A stretch of DNA of 51,040 nucleotides. Origin: Halalkalirubrum salinum (GTDB taxonomy: Archaea; Halobacteriota; Halobacteria; Halobacteriales; Haloferacaceae). Below, in pieces: positions 40,954 through 49,472 of this stretch (its first letter is position 1; the number at the start of each line of letters is the position of its first letter). Where the stretch lies: contig NZ_SRSG01000018.1 of the NCBI RefSeq assembly GCF_005543295.1, forward strand, positions 1-51,040, given 5' to 3'. The notes beneath the pieces are model-generated. The model was not told where the DNA came from. It saw only the letters and a program-made list of their open reading frames with translations, and did not search any database. Both the position numbers and the translations under genes were made by a program.

Positions 40954-41379
40954 ATGACTGACACACTACTCGTTGCGACAGACGGCAGCGACGGCGCAGA
41001 CACCGCCGTTGATCGCGCGATCGAACTGGCCGACGTAATGAACGCTACCCTGCACGCAGTGCACGTCATCGAAGATATTGACGCGATCGTTGCGCCGATG
41101 ACTGCCGAACAGGATGCGGTTCGCAAAGGGACAGAGGCGTACGCTGAGGAGGTCCTCGGCGACGTCGCCGATCGCGCCGAAACGGCGGGCGTTCCGTGTG
41201 AGACGACAATCAAACGTGGAGTGCCGAACGAACGAATTCTAAGTTATGCGGCGGACGTCGGCGCCGATATGATTGTGCTAGGCGCACTGGGCCGATCGAG
41301 CCTCGTGGATGTCTTGCTCGGGAGCACGGCCGACAGAGTCAGCAGGCGCAGCGACGTGTCGGTCCTCTTGGCACGGTGA
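40954..41379 (+). CDS. Universal stress protein
   Basis: A 141-residue UspA-family protein. It begins TDTLLVATDGSDGADTAVDRAI and ends with the ATP-binding pattern GALGRSSLVDVLLGSTADRV (G-x2-G-x9-G-S/T). These small dimeric proteins bind ATP and accumulate under stress; the exact role is unknown. I start at ATG 40954 because GAGGTGA (40942-40948) lies five bases upstream, a good ribosome-binding site; a GTG nine bases earlier would overlap it. Thus this gene, unlike many here, has a leader. Two 32-base repeats lie upstream. Confidence 0.92.
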   Translation: MTDTLLVATDGSDGADTAVDRAIELADVMNATLHAVHVIEDIDAIVAPMTAEQDAVRKGTEAYAEEVLGDVADRAETAGVPCETTIKRGVPNERILSYAADVGADMIVLGALGRSSLVDVLLGSTADRVSRRSDVSVLLAR

Positions 41380-41427
41380 CGATCGTAAAATACCGCAAAC
41401 GGGATCGGCCAGCGGCTAGCGGTTTTT

Positions 41428-42798
41428 TCAGTATTTCGGATCCGCACCGGTCGTCTCGTAGACTCGATCGAGAATTTCGTCGCGTTGACGCTGCCAGCCT
41501 GCCATCGCCGCAGGTGTTGTGGGATAGCGACCGTAGTGGTCGATGAGCTCCTCTGCGAGCTGTTTTGCCCGGTAAAACTCGATAATCTGTTCCCAGTAGC
41601 CGTAGCTTTTTTTCGCCGTTCGAAGCGCGAGCCGTGGACCAACTGAGGCTTTTCCGCCGTAGAGTGCCTCTGCGAGCTTTTCGCCGGGAAGTGCTGCGAG
41701 CAGTCCCATCAGCTCGTCAACGTCTACCGCAGTCGAGAGAATATTGTACACGTCGAGTCCCGCATACCGGTGCCCGAAGTGTTCCATGACGCGCTCGTTG
41801 TAGTGCCACAGTGACGCCTCGCTCACGTCACCCGCTGCGATCGCTCGAATCGCCTGCTCAGCGGCGTACTTGCCGCCGTAGGCCGCGCCAGCGATCCCAC
41901 CCCCAGTCGTCGGGTTGACGTGGCCAGCCGCGTCGCCGATCGCCATGTAGCCGTTTGCAACCGCCGAATCGTAGGGTCGACGGGTCGGCAGCGCGGCCCC
42001 GAGTTTGTCGGTGACGGTCGCGTTTTTGAACTCCGGGCGGTTTCTGAGATCCTGTTTCAGGTCCTCGATCATCTGCATCGGCGCTTCGTTCATCTGAAAG
42101 CCGAGCCCGGCGTTGATCGTCGTCCCCGTCCGCGGGAAGTACCACAGGTACCCCGCCGCGCGTTTCGTCGGCTTGAACACCAGCGCGTCCTTCCACTCGA
42201 CCTCCTCGTCGACCTCGACAATCTCGCGGTAGGCCGAACAGAACTGCGAGTACCGGACGTTCGTGTCGAAGTGTGTGCCCGAAAAGTCTGTTTTGTCCTG
42301 CAAGAGCGACAGCGAACCCGCCCCGTCGAGAACGACTTCCGCGTCATACGTGACGGGGTCGCCTTTTCGGGTCCCACGGACACCGGTGACGGTCCCGTCG
42401 TCGTCCTGGACAACATCCTGGACGACGGTGTCGTAGTGAATCTCCGCGCCGGCGTTCGTTGCCCCCTCGATGATCCGGCGGCCGTACTCCCAGCGATCGA
42501 TCACTGCGAGTTCTCCCGGAACCGGGATTTCGAGGACCGTGTCCTCACTCGGAATCTCGAAGCGCCCGTGGTCGACATCCGTGTTAGTAAAGGAGGGTTC
42601 GATCTGCGATCGAGGGATCGAATCGGGGAAGTTGCCCGCACCCTTCAGCGCGTCACCGCACGCGATGTGTCCGGCCTCCGTTTCGTCTTTTCGCTCGACA
42701 ATGACCGTGTCGAGCCCGGCGTTGGCCGCCGTCGCAGCGGCGTAACAACCGGATGTGCCCGCCCCGACGACAACGAGATCGTAGCTGAGATCGCTCAT
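41428..42798 (-). CDS. Geranylgeranyl reductase family flavoprotein
   Basis: A 456-residue FAD enzyme that saturates the isoprenoid chains of archaeal lipids (digeranylgeranylglycerophospholipid reductase group). The FAD fold is VVVGAGTSGCYAAATAANAG, the ACGDALKG cysteine region follows, and the family motif GYLWYFPRTG is near residue 225. GDAAGHVNPTTGGGI binds the second half of FAD. I start at ATG 42798 (MSDLSYDLV). The C-terminal 70 residues (HYNERVMEHFGHRYAGLDVY onward) are helical, as usual. Other members reduce menaquinone or chlorophyll side chains, so the substrate is probable, not proven. Confidence 0.88.
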   Translation of the reverse strand: MSDLSYDLVVVGAGTSGCYAAATAANAGLDTVIVERKDETEAGHIACGDALKGAGNFPDSIPRSQIEPSFTNTDVDHGRFEIPSEDTVLEIPVPGELAVIDRWEYGRRIIEGATNAGAEIHYDTVVQDVVQDDDGTVTGVRGTRKGDPVTYDAEVVLDGAGSLSLLQDKTDFSGTHFDTNVRYSQFCSAYREIVEVDEEVEWKDALVFKPTKRAAGYLWYFPRTGTTINAGLGFQMNEAPMQMIEDLKQDLRNRPEFKNATVTDKLGAALPTRRPYDSAVANGYMAIGDAAGHVNPTTGGGIAGAAYGGKYAAEQAIRAIAAGDVSEASLWHYNERVMEHFGHRYAGLDVYNILSTAVDVDELMGLLAALPGEKLAEALYGGKASVGPRLALRTAKKSYGYWEQIIEFYRAKQLAEELIDHYGRYPTTPAAMAGWQRQRDEILDRVYETTGADPKY

Positions 42799-42903
42799 TG
42801 GTTGGAATGACCGCCCCATTAGCAAAACTCTTTATTCCCATTGTGATGACGATCGGTCGACGCAATTGGCGGTCGACAGAGCATGGCCTGCTGCCAGCAG
42901 CGG

Positions 42904-43968
42904 TCACTCCTCGGTTTCGTAGTGTTCGCCAGCGGCTTTCGGAATCCGGGTTCGGCCGACGAACGCCAACACGAGAATAACGACAATGTATGGAATCGTT
43001 TGGACGAGCGTGTCGGGAATCGCATACCCCAACTGCTGGAGCCGAATCTGGATCGCCTCGAGCCCGCCAAAGAGTAGCGACGCGCCAAACGCCCCGAGTG
43101 GGTTGTAGTTGCCGAACAGATATGCGACGATCGCGATGAAGCCCCGACCCTCGACCATTGTCTCTCCAGTGCCACCGAAGAGGCCGATCGTCAGTGACAG
43201 TGATGCCCCGCCCATCCCAGCGAAGACGCCAGAGAGGAGCACACCAGCATACCTGATCCGTGAGACGTTGACGCCTGCGGTGTCGAGCGCTCGCGGATTC
43301 TCGCCGGCCGCACGGATGTACCGGCCGAATGAGGTACGATACAGTACCACCCACGCGATCGCGACCGAGGCAATCATGATCACGATCGGCCAGTTGCCGA
43401 TCGTCACGCCCAGACTGCCGCTGTCACGGCTGCCGAAGTACAACGTTGAGGCGAACGGGGCGAGCCCGAGTGCGATTAGCCACACCGCGAGCCCAGCGAT
43501 GATCTGATCGGCTTTGAATTCGATACAGACCACAGCGAAGACCCACGCGAGAACGACGCTCGCGAGGACGCCCCCGGCAAAGCCGATCCAGATCGCGGGA
43601 ATGAATGCAATCGTCGTGTCCGGGCCGAGGACCGCTGTGAGGTACACGGCGGCGAACGCCGAGATGATGAGGAGTCCCTCCAGGCCGATGTTGATTACCC
43701 CACTTTTTTCCGCAAAGATGCCGCCGATCGCCGCCAGCGCGATCGGCGTCGAGATCCGCAGCGCCTGCACGAGGACGCTCCACCGAAAGACGATCCGCGA
43801 AAGATCGCCGGCGACCGACGTTGGGAACAACAGCCCCAATACACCTAATAGCGCGAGAATTCCGGCGAGCCCTGCGAGCACCCGCTTGATGTAGGAGGCA
43901 TTGGTGAGTCGCGATCGGAGTGATCTGTCGGCTGTAGCCCGCCCGAGGGTTTCATCGTCTTCACTCAT
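42904..43968 (-). CDS. Nucleoside-type ABC transporter permease 2 (YufQ/BmpD type)
   Basis: A 354-residue permease of the BPD_transp_2 family with about nine TM segments. Landmarks are GIFAEKSGVINIGLEGLLIISAF and RYIRAAGENPRALDTAGVNV, the coupling region, and GGASLSLTIGLFGG. I start at ATG 43968, which overlaps the stop of the partner permease by eight bases (ATGAGTGA), the same junction sequence as znuA/znuC; a start five codons earlier (43983) is possible. It is the last gene of a four-gene importer for nucleosides or similar substrates. Confidence 0.88.
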   Translation of the reverse strand: MSEDDETLGRATADRSLRSRLTNASYIKRVLAGLAGILALLGVLGLLFPTSVAGDLSRIVFRWSVLVQALRISTPIALAAIGGIFAEKSGVINIGLEGLLIISAFAAVYLTAVLGPDTTIAFIPAIWIGFAGGVLASVVLAWVFAVVCIEFKADQIIAGLAVWLIALGLAPFASTLYFGSRDSGSLGVTIGNWPIVIMIASVAIAWVVLYRTSFGRYIRAAGENPRALDTAGVNVSRIRYAGVLLSGVFAGMGGASLSLTIGLFGGTGETMVEGRGFIAIVAYLFGNYNPLGAFGASLLFGGLEAIQIRLQQLGYAIPDTLVQTIPYIVVILVLAFVGRTRIPKAAGEHYETEE

Positions 43969-45235
43969 CGGCATCACCTCCATCAGTGGTTCCCGCGTCG
44001 GGGGCCTGACCGTCGGTTCCCAGCAACCGTTTGCCGATCATCCGGAAGAACTCTGGCATCGCAACGAAGAGGATGATGAGCCCTCGGAGCACCCCGATCA
44101 GGTCAGAGGGGACATCAGTCTGAAAAGCGACCTCGACGGCACCGCCTTTGAGCATCCCAAACAGCAGTGCTGCGGGAAGGACGCCGATTGGATTGTTCCC
44201 TGCGAGAATTGAGACGGTAATCCCGTCGAAGCCGAGCGCCGGGACTGAAGACTCCCAGCGGGCGGTCTGCATTAACACCCAAAGTGCCCCGGCGATCCCG
44301 CCGAAGGCACCCGAAATCGTGAGGCTCCGGACGATCGTCTTCTTGGAGTCGACACCGCCGTACTCCGCGGCCTCGGGCTGAACTCCGCTGGTACGAATGT
44401 CGTAGCCGAATGATGTGTGTTCGAGTAAATAATACAGTCCCGCGATCGCAAACACTCCAGCGATAAGCCCGATCTCGCTGAAATTGCTTGACGCCGGGAA
44501 CGCAAGCGATGGCAGTTGGGCGTAGTCGGGTATCTCGTAAGTTGCGACGACAGAACTCGAGGGATCACGGAAGACAGACGAGACGAGCACGAACGCGATG
44601 TTCGCGGCGATGAAATTGAGCATGATCGTCGTGATCACCTCGTTCGCGTCCGCGTACGCCTTCAACAGTCCCGGGATCGCACCATACAGCCCACCAAAAA
44701 TCGCTCCAACGGCGAGCCCCAATATGATCAAAACCACGCCACCGACGAGTCCAGCCGGCACCAACGGTGCGGCGTACACCATCACAAGTGCGGTCCCAAG
44801 CGCGCCGATAACGAGTTGCCCCTGCGTTCCGATGTTGAACAGTCCCGCCCGGAATGAGATGGCGACCGAGAGGCCGGTGAAGATCAAGAGGGTCGTTTCC
44901 TTGAGCGTGAAGCCAAATCGGAAGTTAAATACTGACCACGAAGGGTCGATGAGGCCAGGTTCGCCGAGCAGAAACGGACTGCCGAGTGCGCCGTTGAACA
45001 ACAGGAGGTAGATCTGCACTGGATCGTAACAAAATCCGATCGACGTGAACGGCAGATAAAACGCGGCAGTGCTACACTCAGTTACCCGCCCGGAGATGAG
45101 AATGATGACTGCACCGACAATAATCGCGAAAAACAATGACGCGAGGCTGATGAGCGCCCGTTCGGCGGCCGATCGCTCAACGAGCCAGCCGAGTTGCGCA
45201 CGGATTCGCCCACGGAGGCGATCTGCACGGCTCAC
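43961..45235 (-). CDS. Nucleoside-type ABC transporter permease 1 (YufP/BmpC type)
   Basis: A 424-residue permease with about ten TM segments, longer than its partner by an N-terminal segment (residues 1-60). Conserved features include ISFRAGLFNIGTQGQLVIGALG, LKAYADANEVITTIMLNFIA and DIRTSGVQPEAAEYGGVDSK. Its ATG overlaps the ATPase stop by four bases (45232-45235), and its stop overlaps the next permease. Together the two permeases form the channel of the importer. Confidence 0.9.
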   Translation of the reverse strand: MSRADRLRGRIRAQLGWLVERSAAERALISLASLFFAIIVGAVIILISGRVTECSTAAFYLPFTSIGFCYDPVQIYLLLFNGALGSPFLLGEPGLIDPSWSVFNFRFGFTLKETTLLIFTGLSVAISFRAGLFNIGTQGQLVIGALGTALVMVYAAPLVPAGLVGGVVLIILGLAVGAIFGGLYGAIPGLLKAYADANEVITTIMLNFIAANIAFVLVSSVFRDPSSSVVATYEIPDYAQLPSLAFPASSNFSEIGLIAGVFAIAGLYYLLEHTSFGYDIRTSGVQPEAAEYGGVDSKKTIVRSLTISGAFGGIAGALWVLMQTARWESSVPALGFDGITVSILAGNNPIGVLPAALLFGMLKGGAVEVAFQTDVPSDLIGVLRGLIILFVAMPEFFRMIGKRLLGTDGQAPDAGTTDGGDADE

Positions 45236-46833
45236 GCCTCCACCCCGGATTCGTCCGTTGTACCGTCGGTTGTGTCGCTTGTCCCGTCTGTCCCTGCCAA
45301 GGCAGCGTCGACGCCGGCCCCGATCGACTCGCCAGCCATCAACAGACCGATTTCTTCTTCCGTCACAGAGGCGGGATCGACGACTCCGCTGAAGGAGCCG
45401 TCGTGCATGATTGCCAGTCGGTCTGAGAGGCTCTGGACTTCCGAGAGGTTCGAAGAGATTAACAGGACTGCCACCCCTGCCGATCGGAGCGCCTGGAGTT
45501 GTTCGTGGATGAACTCCATCGCACCGATATCGACTCCCCGAGTCGGATGTGTTGCCACGACAAATTTTGGATCCCGATCGAACTCTCGGCCAACAATGAA
45601 CTTCTGTTGGTTTCCTCCCGAGAGCGATGCTGCGGTGGAGGCGGCATTTGGCGGTCGAACATCATATTCAGCAATAATATCCTCGGCGTGCTCGGCGGCA
45701 CGATCCCAGTTGATCCGACCGGTCTTCGCGAACTCTGTCGCTCGCTGGCTGCCAAGAATGCCGTTTTCGACGAGATCGAACGGCATCACCATGCCTCGAT
45801 CCTGTCTGTCTTCTGGGACGTATGCGATTCCCGCCCCGATCCGATCTCGACGCGACAATGGCTCCAACGGTTCGCCACGGTACGTCATTGAGCCGGCAAC
45901 GGTCGATCGAAGCCCAGTAATTGCCTCAACCAACTCTGCCTGGCCGTTGCCGTCGACTCCCGCGATACCCAATATTTCGCCTTCGCGGATCGAAAACGAC
46001 ACGTCTGAGACAGCCACGACGCCGCGATCGTCTTCAGCAGCTATCTCGTCGACTGACAGTACGACCTCCCCGGGGTCGTTCGCCGAGAGCTGTGGCTCCA
46101 TGAGTACCTCCCGGCCAACCATCCGCTGGGCAAGCTCCTCACGCGTTACCGTGTTGGCGTCCATCGTTCCGACGTTTTGCCCGTCTCGTAGAATAGTGAT
46201 CTCGTCGGCAGCCTCCATTGCCTCTCCCAGCTTGTGGGTGATGAAAATGATTGTCTTCCCTTGTGCGGTGAGCTCTGTGAGGACCTCGAACAATTCGTCG
46301 ACTTCCTGTGGAGTGAGTACTGCGGTCGGTTCGTCGAGAATAAGAATGTCTGCACCCCGATACAGCGCTTTGAGAATCTCAACTCGCTGTTGGACGCCGA
46401 CGCTGACGTCTTCGATCGTGGCTGCTGGCTCGACGTCGAACCCATACCGTTCACTCAGTTTACGGACCTCTTCGATGGCCTGCTCGTGGTCGACGAGCAG
46501 CCCACCGTACTTTGTTGGTTCGTTGCCGAGCACGACATTCTCGGCGATCGTCATCGGATCGACGAGCATGAAGTGCTGGTGGATCATGCCGATCCCGATG
46601 TCGATCGCATCGCTTGGAGAGTCGAACGATCGCTCGATGCCGTTGATGTGAATCTTGCCCTCGGTTGGCTGGTACAGCCCGTACAGTACGTTCATCAACG
46701 TTGTTTTCCCGGCACCGTTCTCGCCGAGTAGTGCGTGAACCGTCCCCTCCTCAACAACGAGATCAACGGCATCGTTGGCAACGACCCCCGGAAATCGCTT
46801 GGTGATTGTCTCGAGATGGACCGCGGGTGTCAT
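45232..46833 (-). CDS. Nucleoside-type ABC transporter ATP-binding protein, double NBD (YufO type)
   Basis: A 533-residue ATPase with two nucleotide-binding domains, as in sugar and nucleoside importers. Domain 1 has Walker A LLGENGAGKTTLMN, signature VSVGVQQRVEILKAL and Walker B ILILDEPTAVL. Domain 2 has the degenerate GIAGVDGNGQAELVEAI and the signature SLSGGNQQKFIVGRE. I start at ATG 46833 (MTPAVHLETITKRF); the 20 residues before are not family-like. It is 155 bases from bmpA and overlaps permease 1 by four bases, so it begins the downstream part of the operon, possibly with a second promoter. Confidence 0.92.
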   Translation of the reverse strand: MTPAVHLETITKRFPGVVANDAVDLVVEEGTVHALLGENGAGKTTLMNVLYGLYQPTEGKIHINGIERSFDSPSDAIDIGIGMIHQHFMLVDPMTIAENVVLGNEPTKYGGLLVDHEQAIEEVRKLSERYGFDVEPAATIEDVSVGVQQRVEILKALYRGADILILDEPTAVLTPQEVDELFEVLTELTAQGKTIIFITHKLGEAMEAADEITILRDGQNVGTMDANTVTREELAQRMVGREVLMEPQLSANDPGEVVLSVDEIAAEDDRGVVAVSDVSFSIREGEILGIAGVDGNGQAELVEAITGLRSTVAGSMTYRGEPLEPLSRRDRIGAGIAYVPEDRQDRGMVMPFDLVENGILGSQRATEFAKTGRINWDRAAEHAEDIIAEYDVRPPNAASTAASLSGGNQQKFIVGREFDRDPKFVVATHPTRGVDIGAMEFIHEQLQALRSAGVAVLLISSNLSEVQSLSDRLAIMHDGSFSGVVDPASVTEEEIGLLMAGESIGAGVDAALAGTDGTSDTTDGTTDESGVEA

Positions 46834-46988
46834 CTGTCCTCTGGTTTTGTTGGTGGTTTCATAAACCCGTGGATACACATTTTGGCCGCTCAATCCGGTA
46901 CGTTGTGCGCTCTCTGAGCTTTTCGAACCGCCTGAGATTTTATCCGAACCTCGCCTCGGACGGCGGACGGTCGGGTCGAACAGCTACC

Positions 46989-48155
46989 TCACGGTTCTGT
47001 CGGAACCTCGACCTCGCCGTCGATGATCTCCTGGCGAACAGACGCAACCGCATCTTTGATGTCCTGGGAGATCTCGTCACCGAGTTCATCGCCGTAGGCG
47101 ACCCCGACACCCTCTTCTTCGAGGCCGAGCGTGACAGTCGAGCCGCCCTGGAAGCTCCCCTCGATCGTGTTCTGGATCGACTCGTACACCGGCGTTTCGA
47201 CGAGTTTGACCATGCTCGCGAGAATAACGTCCGCGAAGTCTGGTTCGGTGAGCGACTGATCGGAGTCAACACCGATCGCGAACCGTCCCTCGTCGTCAGC
47301 AGCCTGGAACACGCCGACACCGGTTCCACCGGAGGCGTGATAGACAATGTCCGCACCATCGTCGTACATCGACAGCGCTGCCTCTCGACCGGCACTCGGA
47401 TCGTTGAATGATCCGGTGTACGTCGACGTGGATTCGACGTTTCCATCGGCGTATTCGACGCCGGCCTCAAAGCCGGCTTGGAATGTCCGAATAAGCGTGT
47501 CGTCGACACCGCCGACAAAGCCGACGAGCGCCTCGTCAGTGTTCATCGATCGCTCATCGTCCCCGGATCCAACCGAGAGGTCCGTCTGGGTGAGTTGTGC
47601 AGCGAGGTACCCCACGAGGAACGAGCCCTCATTCTCACGGAACAGGTAGTTAGCAACGTTGTCCGAGTCAACAACCGTATCCACGACCATGAACTGCTGG
47701 TCTGGGTAGTCCGCCGAGTTCTCCGTCAGTGCGTCTTCCTGTGCGAAGCCGATACACGTAATGAGATCGTAGCTGCCATCCTCGGCGAACTGCCGCTGGA
47801 ATTGGCTGAATTCGCTGGTGTCGTTGGGTTCGACCTCGTTGTACTCGATATTGAAATCCTCGTCGGCCGCTAACAGTCCCCGCTGGGCAGCGTCGTTGAA
47901 CGAGTTGTCACCGAGACCCGCTTCGGCGTAGACCATCCCAATATTGGCGTCAATATCATCGCCATTGCCATTGCCGTCGTCGCCGTTCCCGTCGTCACCG
48001 TTACCGTTCCCGTCGTCACCGTTGCCGTTCCCGTCGTCGCCGTTGCCGTTGCCACCGTTTCCATCGGATGGGCCGCCGGTACAGCCGGCCAATCCCCCAA
48101 TACCTGCGATACCCGCTGCCTTGATAATGGTTCGCCGATCGATATTTCTGGACAT
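46989..48155 (-). CDS. BMP-family nucleoside-binding lipoprotein
   Basis: A 388-residue extracellular binding protein of the BMP/PnrA (Med) family, which in other organisms binds purine nucleosides. A twin-arginine signal (IDRRTIIKA) and a lipobox LAGC (Cys25) place it on the outside by Tat. Residues 28-75 are a Gly-Asn-Asp linker (NGDDGNGNGDDG) encoded by 21-base repeats. The binding domain includes IGMVYAEAGLGDNSFNDAAQRG, VGYLAAQLT, VGFVGGVDDTLIRTFQAGFEAG and IVYHASGGTGVGVFQAA. It is the first gene of the importer operon. Confidence 0.9.
   Translation of the reverse strand: MSRNIDRRTIIKAAGIAGIGGLAGCTGGPSDGNGGNGNGDDGNGNGDDGNGNGDDGNGDDGNGNGDDIDANIGMVYAEAGLGDNSFNDAAQRGLLAADEDFNIEYNEVEPNDTSEFSQFQRQFAEDGSYDLITCIGFAQEDALTENSADYPDQQFMVVDTVVDSDNVANYLFRENEGSFLVGYLAAQLTQTDLSVGSGDDERSMNTDEALVGFVGGVDDTLIRTFQAGFEAGVEYADGNVESTSTYTGSFNDPSAGREAALSMYDDGADIVYHASGGTGVGVFQAADDEGRFAIGVDSDQSLTEPDFADVILASMVKLVETPVYESIQNTIEGSFQGGSTVTLGLEEEGVGVAYGDELGDEISQDIKDAVASVRQEIIDGEVEVPTEP
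47990..48052. repeat. Three 21-base repeats in the BMP lipoprotein linker
   Basis: CGTCGTCACCGTTACCGTTC at 47990 recurs at 48011 and 48032 with few changes, and partly at 47975. The 21-base unit encodes the seven-residue GNGNGDD. Repeat number probably varies by slippage, changing the length of the acidic tether. Confidence 0.85.
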
Positions 48156-48213
48156 CTATGTACGTATGATTGAGCATCGGTGTATAAATTCGTCGGTTAC
48201 GTGCGTATTACAG

Positions 48214-48621
48214 TTAGTACGGACACATTAGGGCTGACAGATTCGGCGTGTCCGGGTCTTCAGTTGGCGAGTCGAGCAGCATTTCGGCCAGCCGATCGGC
48301 GACTCCGTTACTCACACTCCCAACAACGGAGAGTGCTTCATATTCAGGCGATTCAAGAGCGAGCACCTCGTCAAAAAACCGGGCTAACACCAGGTAAGTC
48401 TCGTATTCCGTCTCGGCGATCGCAGTTCCCTCGCATGTGAGTGTGGCTCCCTCATACGGTTCACTTGTGACGAGTCCTGCCAATTCGAAACGCTGGATCG
48501 TTTGGGTAACCGCGGCAGGGGATTTATCCAACAGATCGGCAATCGCCCCCGGTGGGACGGGCGATCCTGCATCCGCCTCGTAGAGATACATGGCGAGGAG
48601 ATAGGTTTCACGACCGGTCAT
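48214..48621 (-). CDS. DtxR-family metal-dependent regulator, short form
   Basis: A 135-residue protein with the DtxR winged helix: ETYLLAMYLYEADAGSPVPPGAIADLLDKSPAAVTQTIQRFE, then GLVTSEPYEGATLTCEG. The dimerisation half carries LARFFDEVLAL and ends SALMCPY; the usual E-x-x-H metal ligands and the C-terminal SH3-like domain are missing, so metal sensing may be altered. It follows the FAD protein by six bases and is cotranscribed with it behind an iron box at 49366. I infer that it represses this operon when iron (or manganese) is sufficient. Confidence 0.8.
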   Translation of the reverse strand: MTGRETYLLAMYLYEADAGSPVPPGAIADLLDKSPAAVTQTIQRFELAGLVTSEPYEGATLTCEGTAIAETEYETYLVLARFFDEVLALESPEYEALSVVGSVSNGVADRLAEMLLDSPTEDPDTPNLSALMCPY

Positions 48622-48627
48622 CGGTCA

Positions 48628-49362
48628 CTACCGATCGAGACTGGGGTGTGTCTCCTGCTCGTCGGGATGTGGCTCCCCGAAGCGGGCCCGCATCGTCTCG
48701 ATTGACTCAGCTTCTCGGCTCTGGCGTTCCTCTGTGTCGATCTCTTCACACCCGGGCGGAAGGTCTCGACCACGCTCGGTGAAGTACCCTGCAGGAGTGA
48801 CCCAGTCGTGATAGAACGGCCGCTCGTCGTCCTCAAGGATCGTCACCGCCACCTCCGCGCCGTGGCCCGCACAGACGATCGCCTGATGGGGTTTTTCGGC
48901 CAGCCGACCGGCGGCATACAACCCGTCGACGCCAGTTCGCCCCCGCTCGTCGACATCGACGAACGCCTTCCCACGATCGATAATCCCGAGGCCCTCGATC
49001 GTGTCGAGGTAGCCAATCTCGTTTTTTGTCGCTGCGACAACGTAGCGGCTCTGTATTCGATCGCCGGCGTCGGTTTCAATCTCGAACCCCGCCTCGGTCT
49101 GCGCTACGGCCCTCACAGTTGCCTCAATGTGATCTGCACCGGCGCGATCGGCCTGTTCGGCCATGAGATCCAACAGCTGACGGGCGTTGACGCCCGCCGG
49201 AAATCCGGGGAAGTTCTCTAGATGTGCGTTCCGCCGGAGGATCGACTCGTCCGAATCGACCACGAGCGTGTCCAGCCCGTGTCGGGCGGTAAACGTCGCC
49301 GCCGAGAGTCCGGCGACTCCGCCCCCGATCACGACGATGTCTGATAATACCGTGTTTGCCAT
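48628..49362 (-). CDS. Short thioredoxin-reductase-like FAD protein
   Basis: A 244-residue FAD-binding protein. The dinucleotide fold is DIVVIGGGVAGLSAATFTARHG and the second FAD motif is DVDERGRTGVDGLYAAGRL. It is about 60-80 residues shorter than thioredoxin reductases. The NADPH-binding domain and the active CxxC that would lie in it are absent; the only visible cysteines are in VCAGHG and PPGCEE. It may be an oxidoreductase with another partner, or a redox-sensing flavoprotein. The ATG at 49362 is four bases from an iron-box operator (49366-49381), and a DtxR-like gene follows. Confidence 0.82.
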   Translation of the reverse strand: MANTVLSDIVVIGGGVAGLSAATFTARHGLDTLVVDSDESILRRNAHLENFPGFPAGVNARQLLDLMAEQADRAGADHIEATVRAVAQTEAGFEIETDAGDRIQSRYVVAATKNEIGYLDTIEGLGIIDRGKAFVDVDERGRTGVDGLYAAGRLAEKPHQAIVCAGHGAEVAVTILEDDERPFYHDWVTPAGYFTERGRDLPPGCEEIDTEERQSREAESIETMRARFGEPHPDEQETHPSLDR

Positions 49363-49365
49363 ATT

Positions 49366-49381
49366 TTTAGGCTTACCTAAA
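49366..49381. promoter_or_regulatory. DtxR/Idr-type iron box
   Basis: TTTAGG-CTTA-CCTAAA is a perfect dyad at -4 to -19 from the ATG of the FAD protein. It contains TTAGG and CCTAA, as in the DtxR/IdeR consensus TTAGGTTAGCCTAACCTAA, and lies just downstream of an AT-rich TATA region. The operon it controls ends in a DtxR-family gene. Confidence 0.75.
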
Positions 49382-49472
49382 TAGTATTAGTTCCATCGGT
49401 TGCGTATACTTTGATGAAGAGCTTGTCAGCGGGAACACAGTTAGGCGGGCGCGATCGATGACCGCCGCTGCA

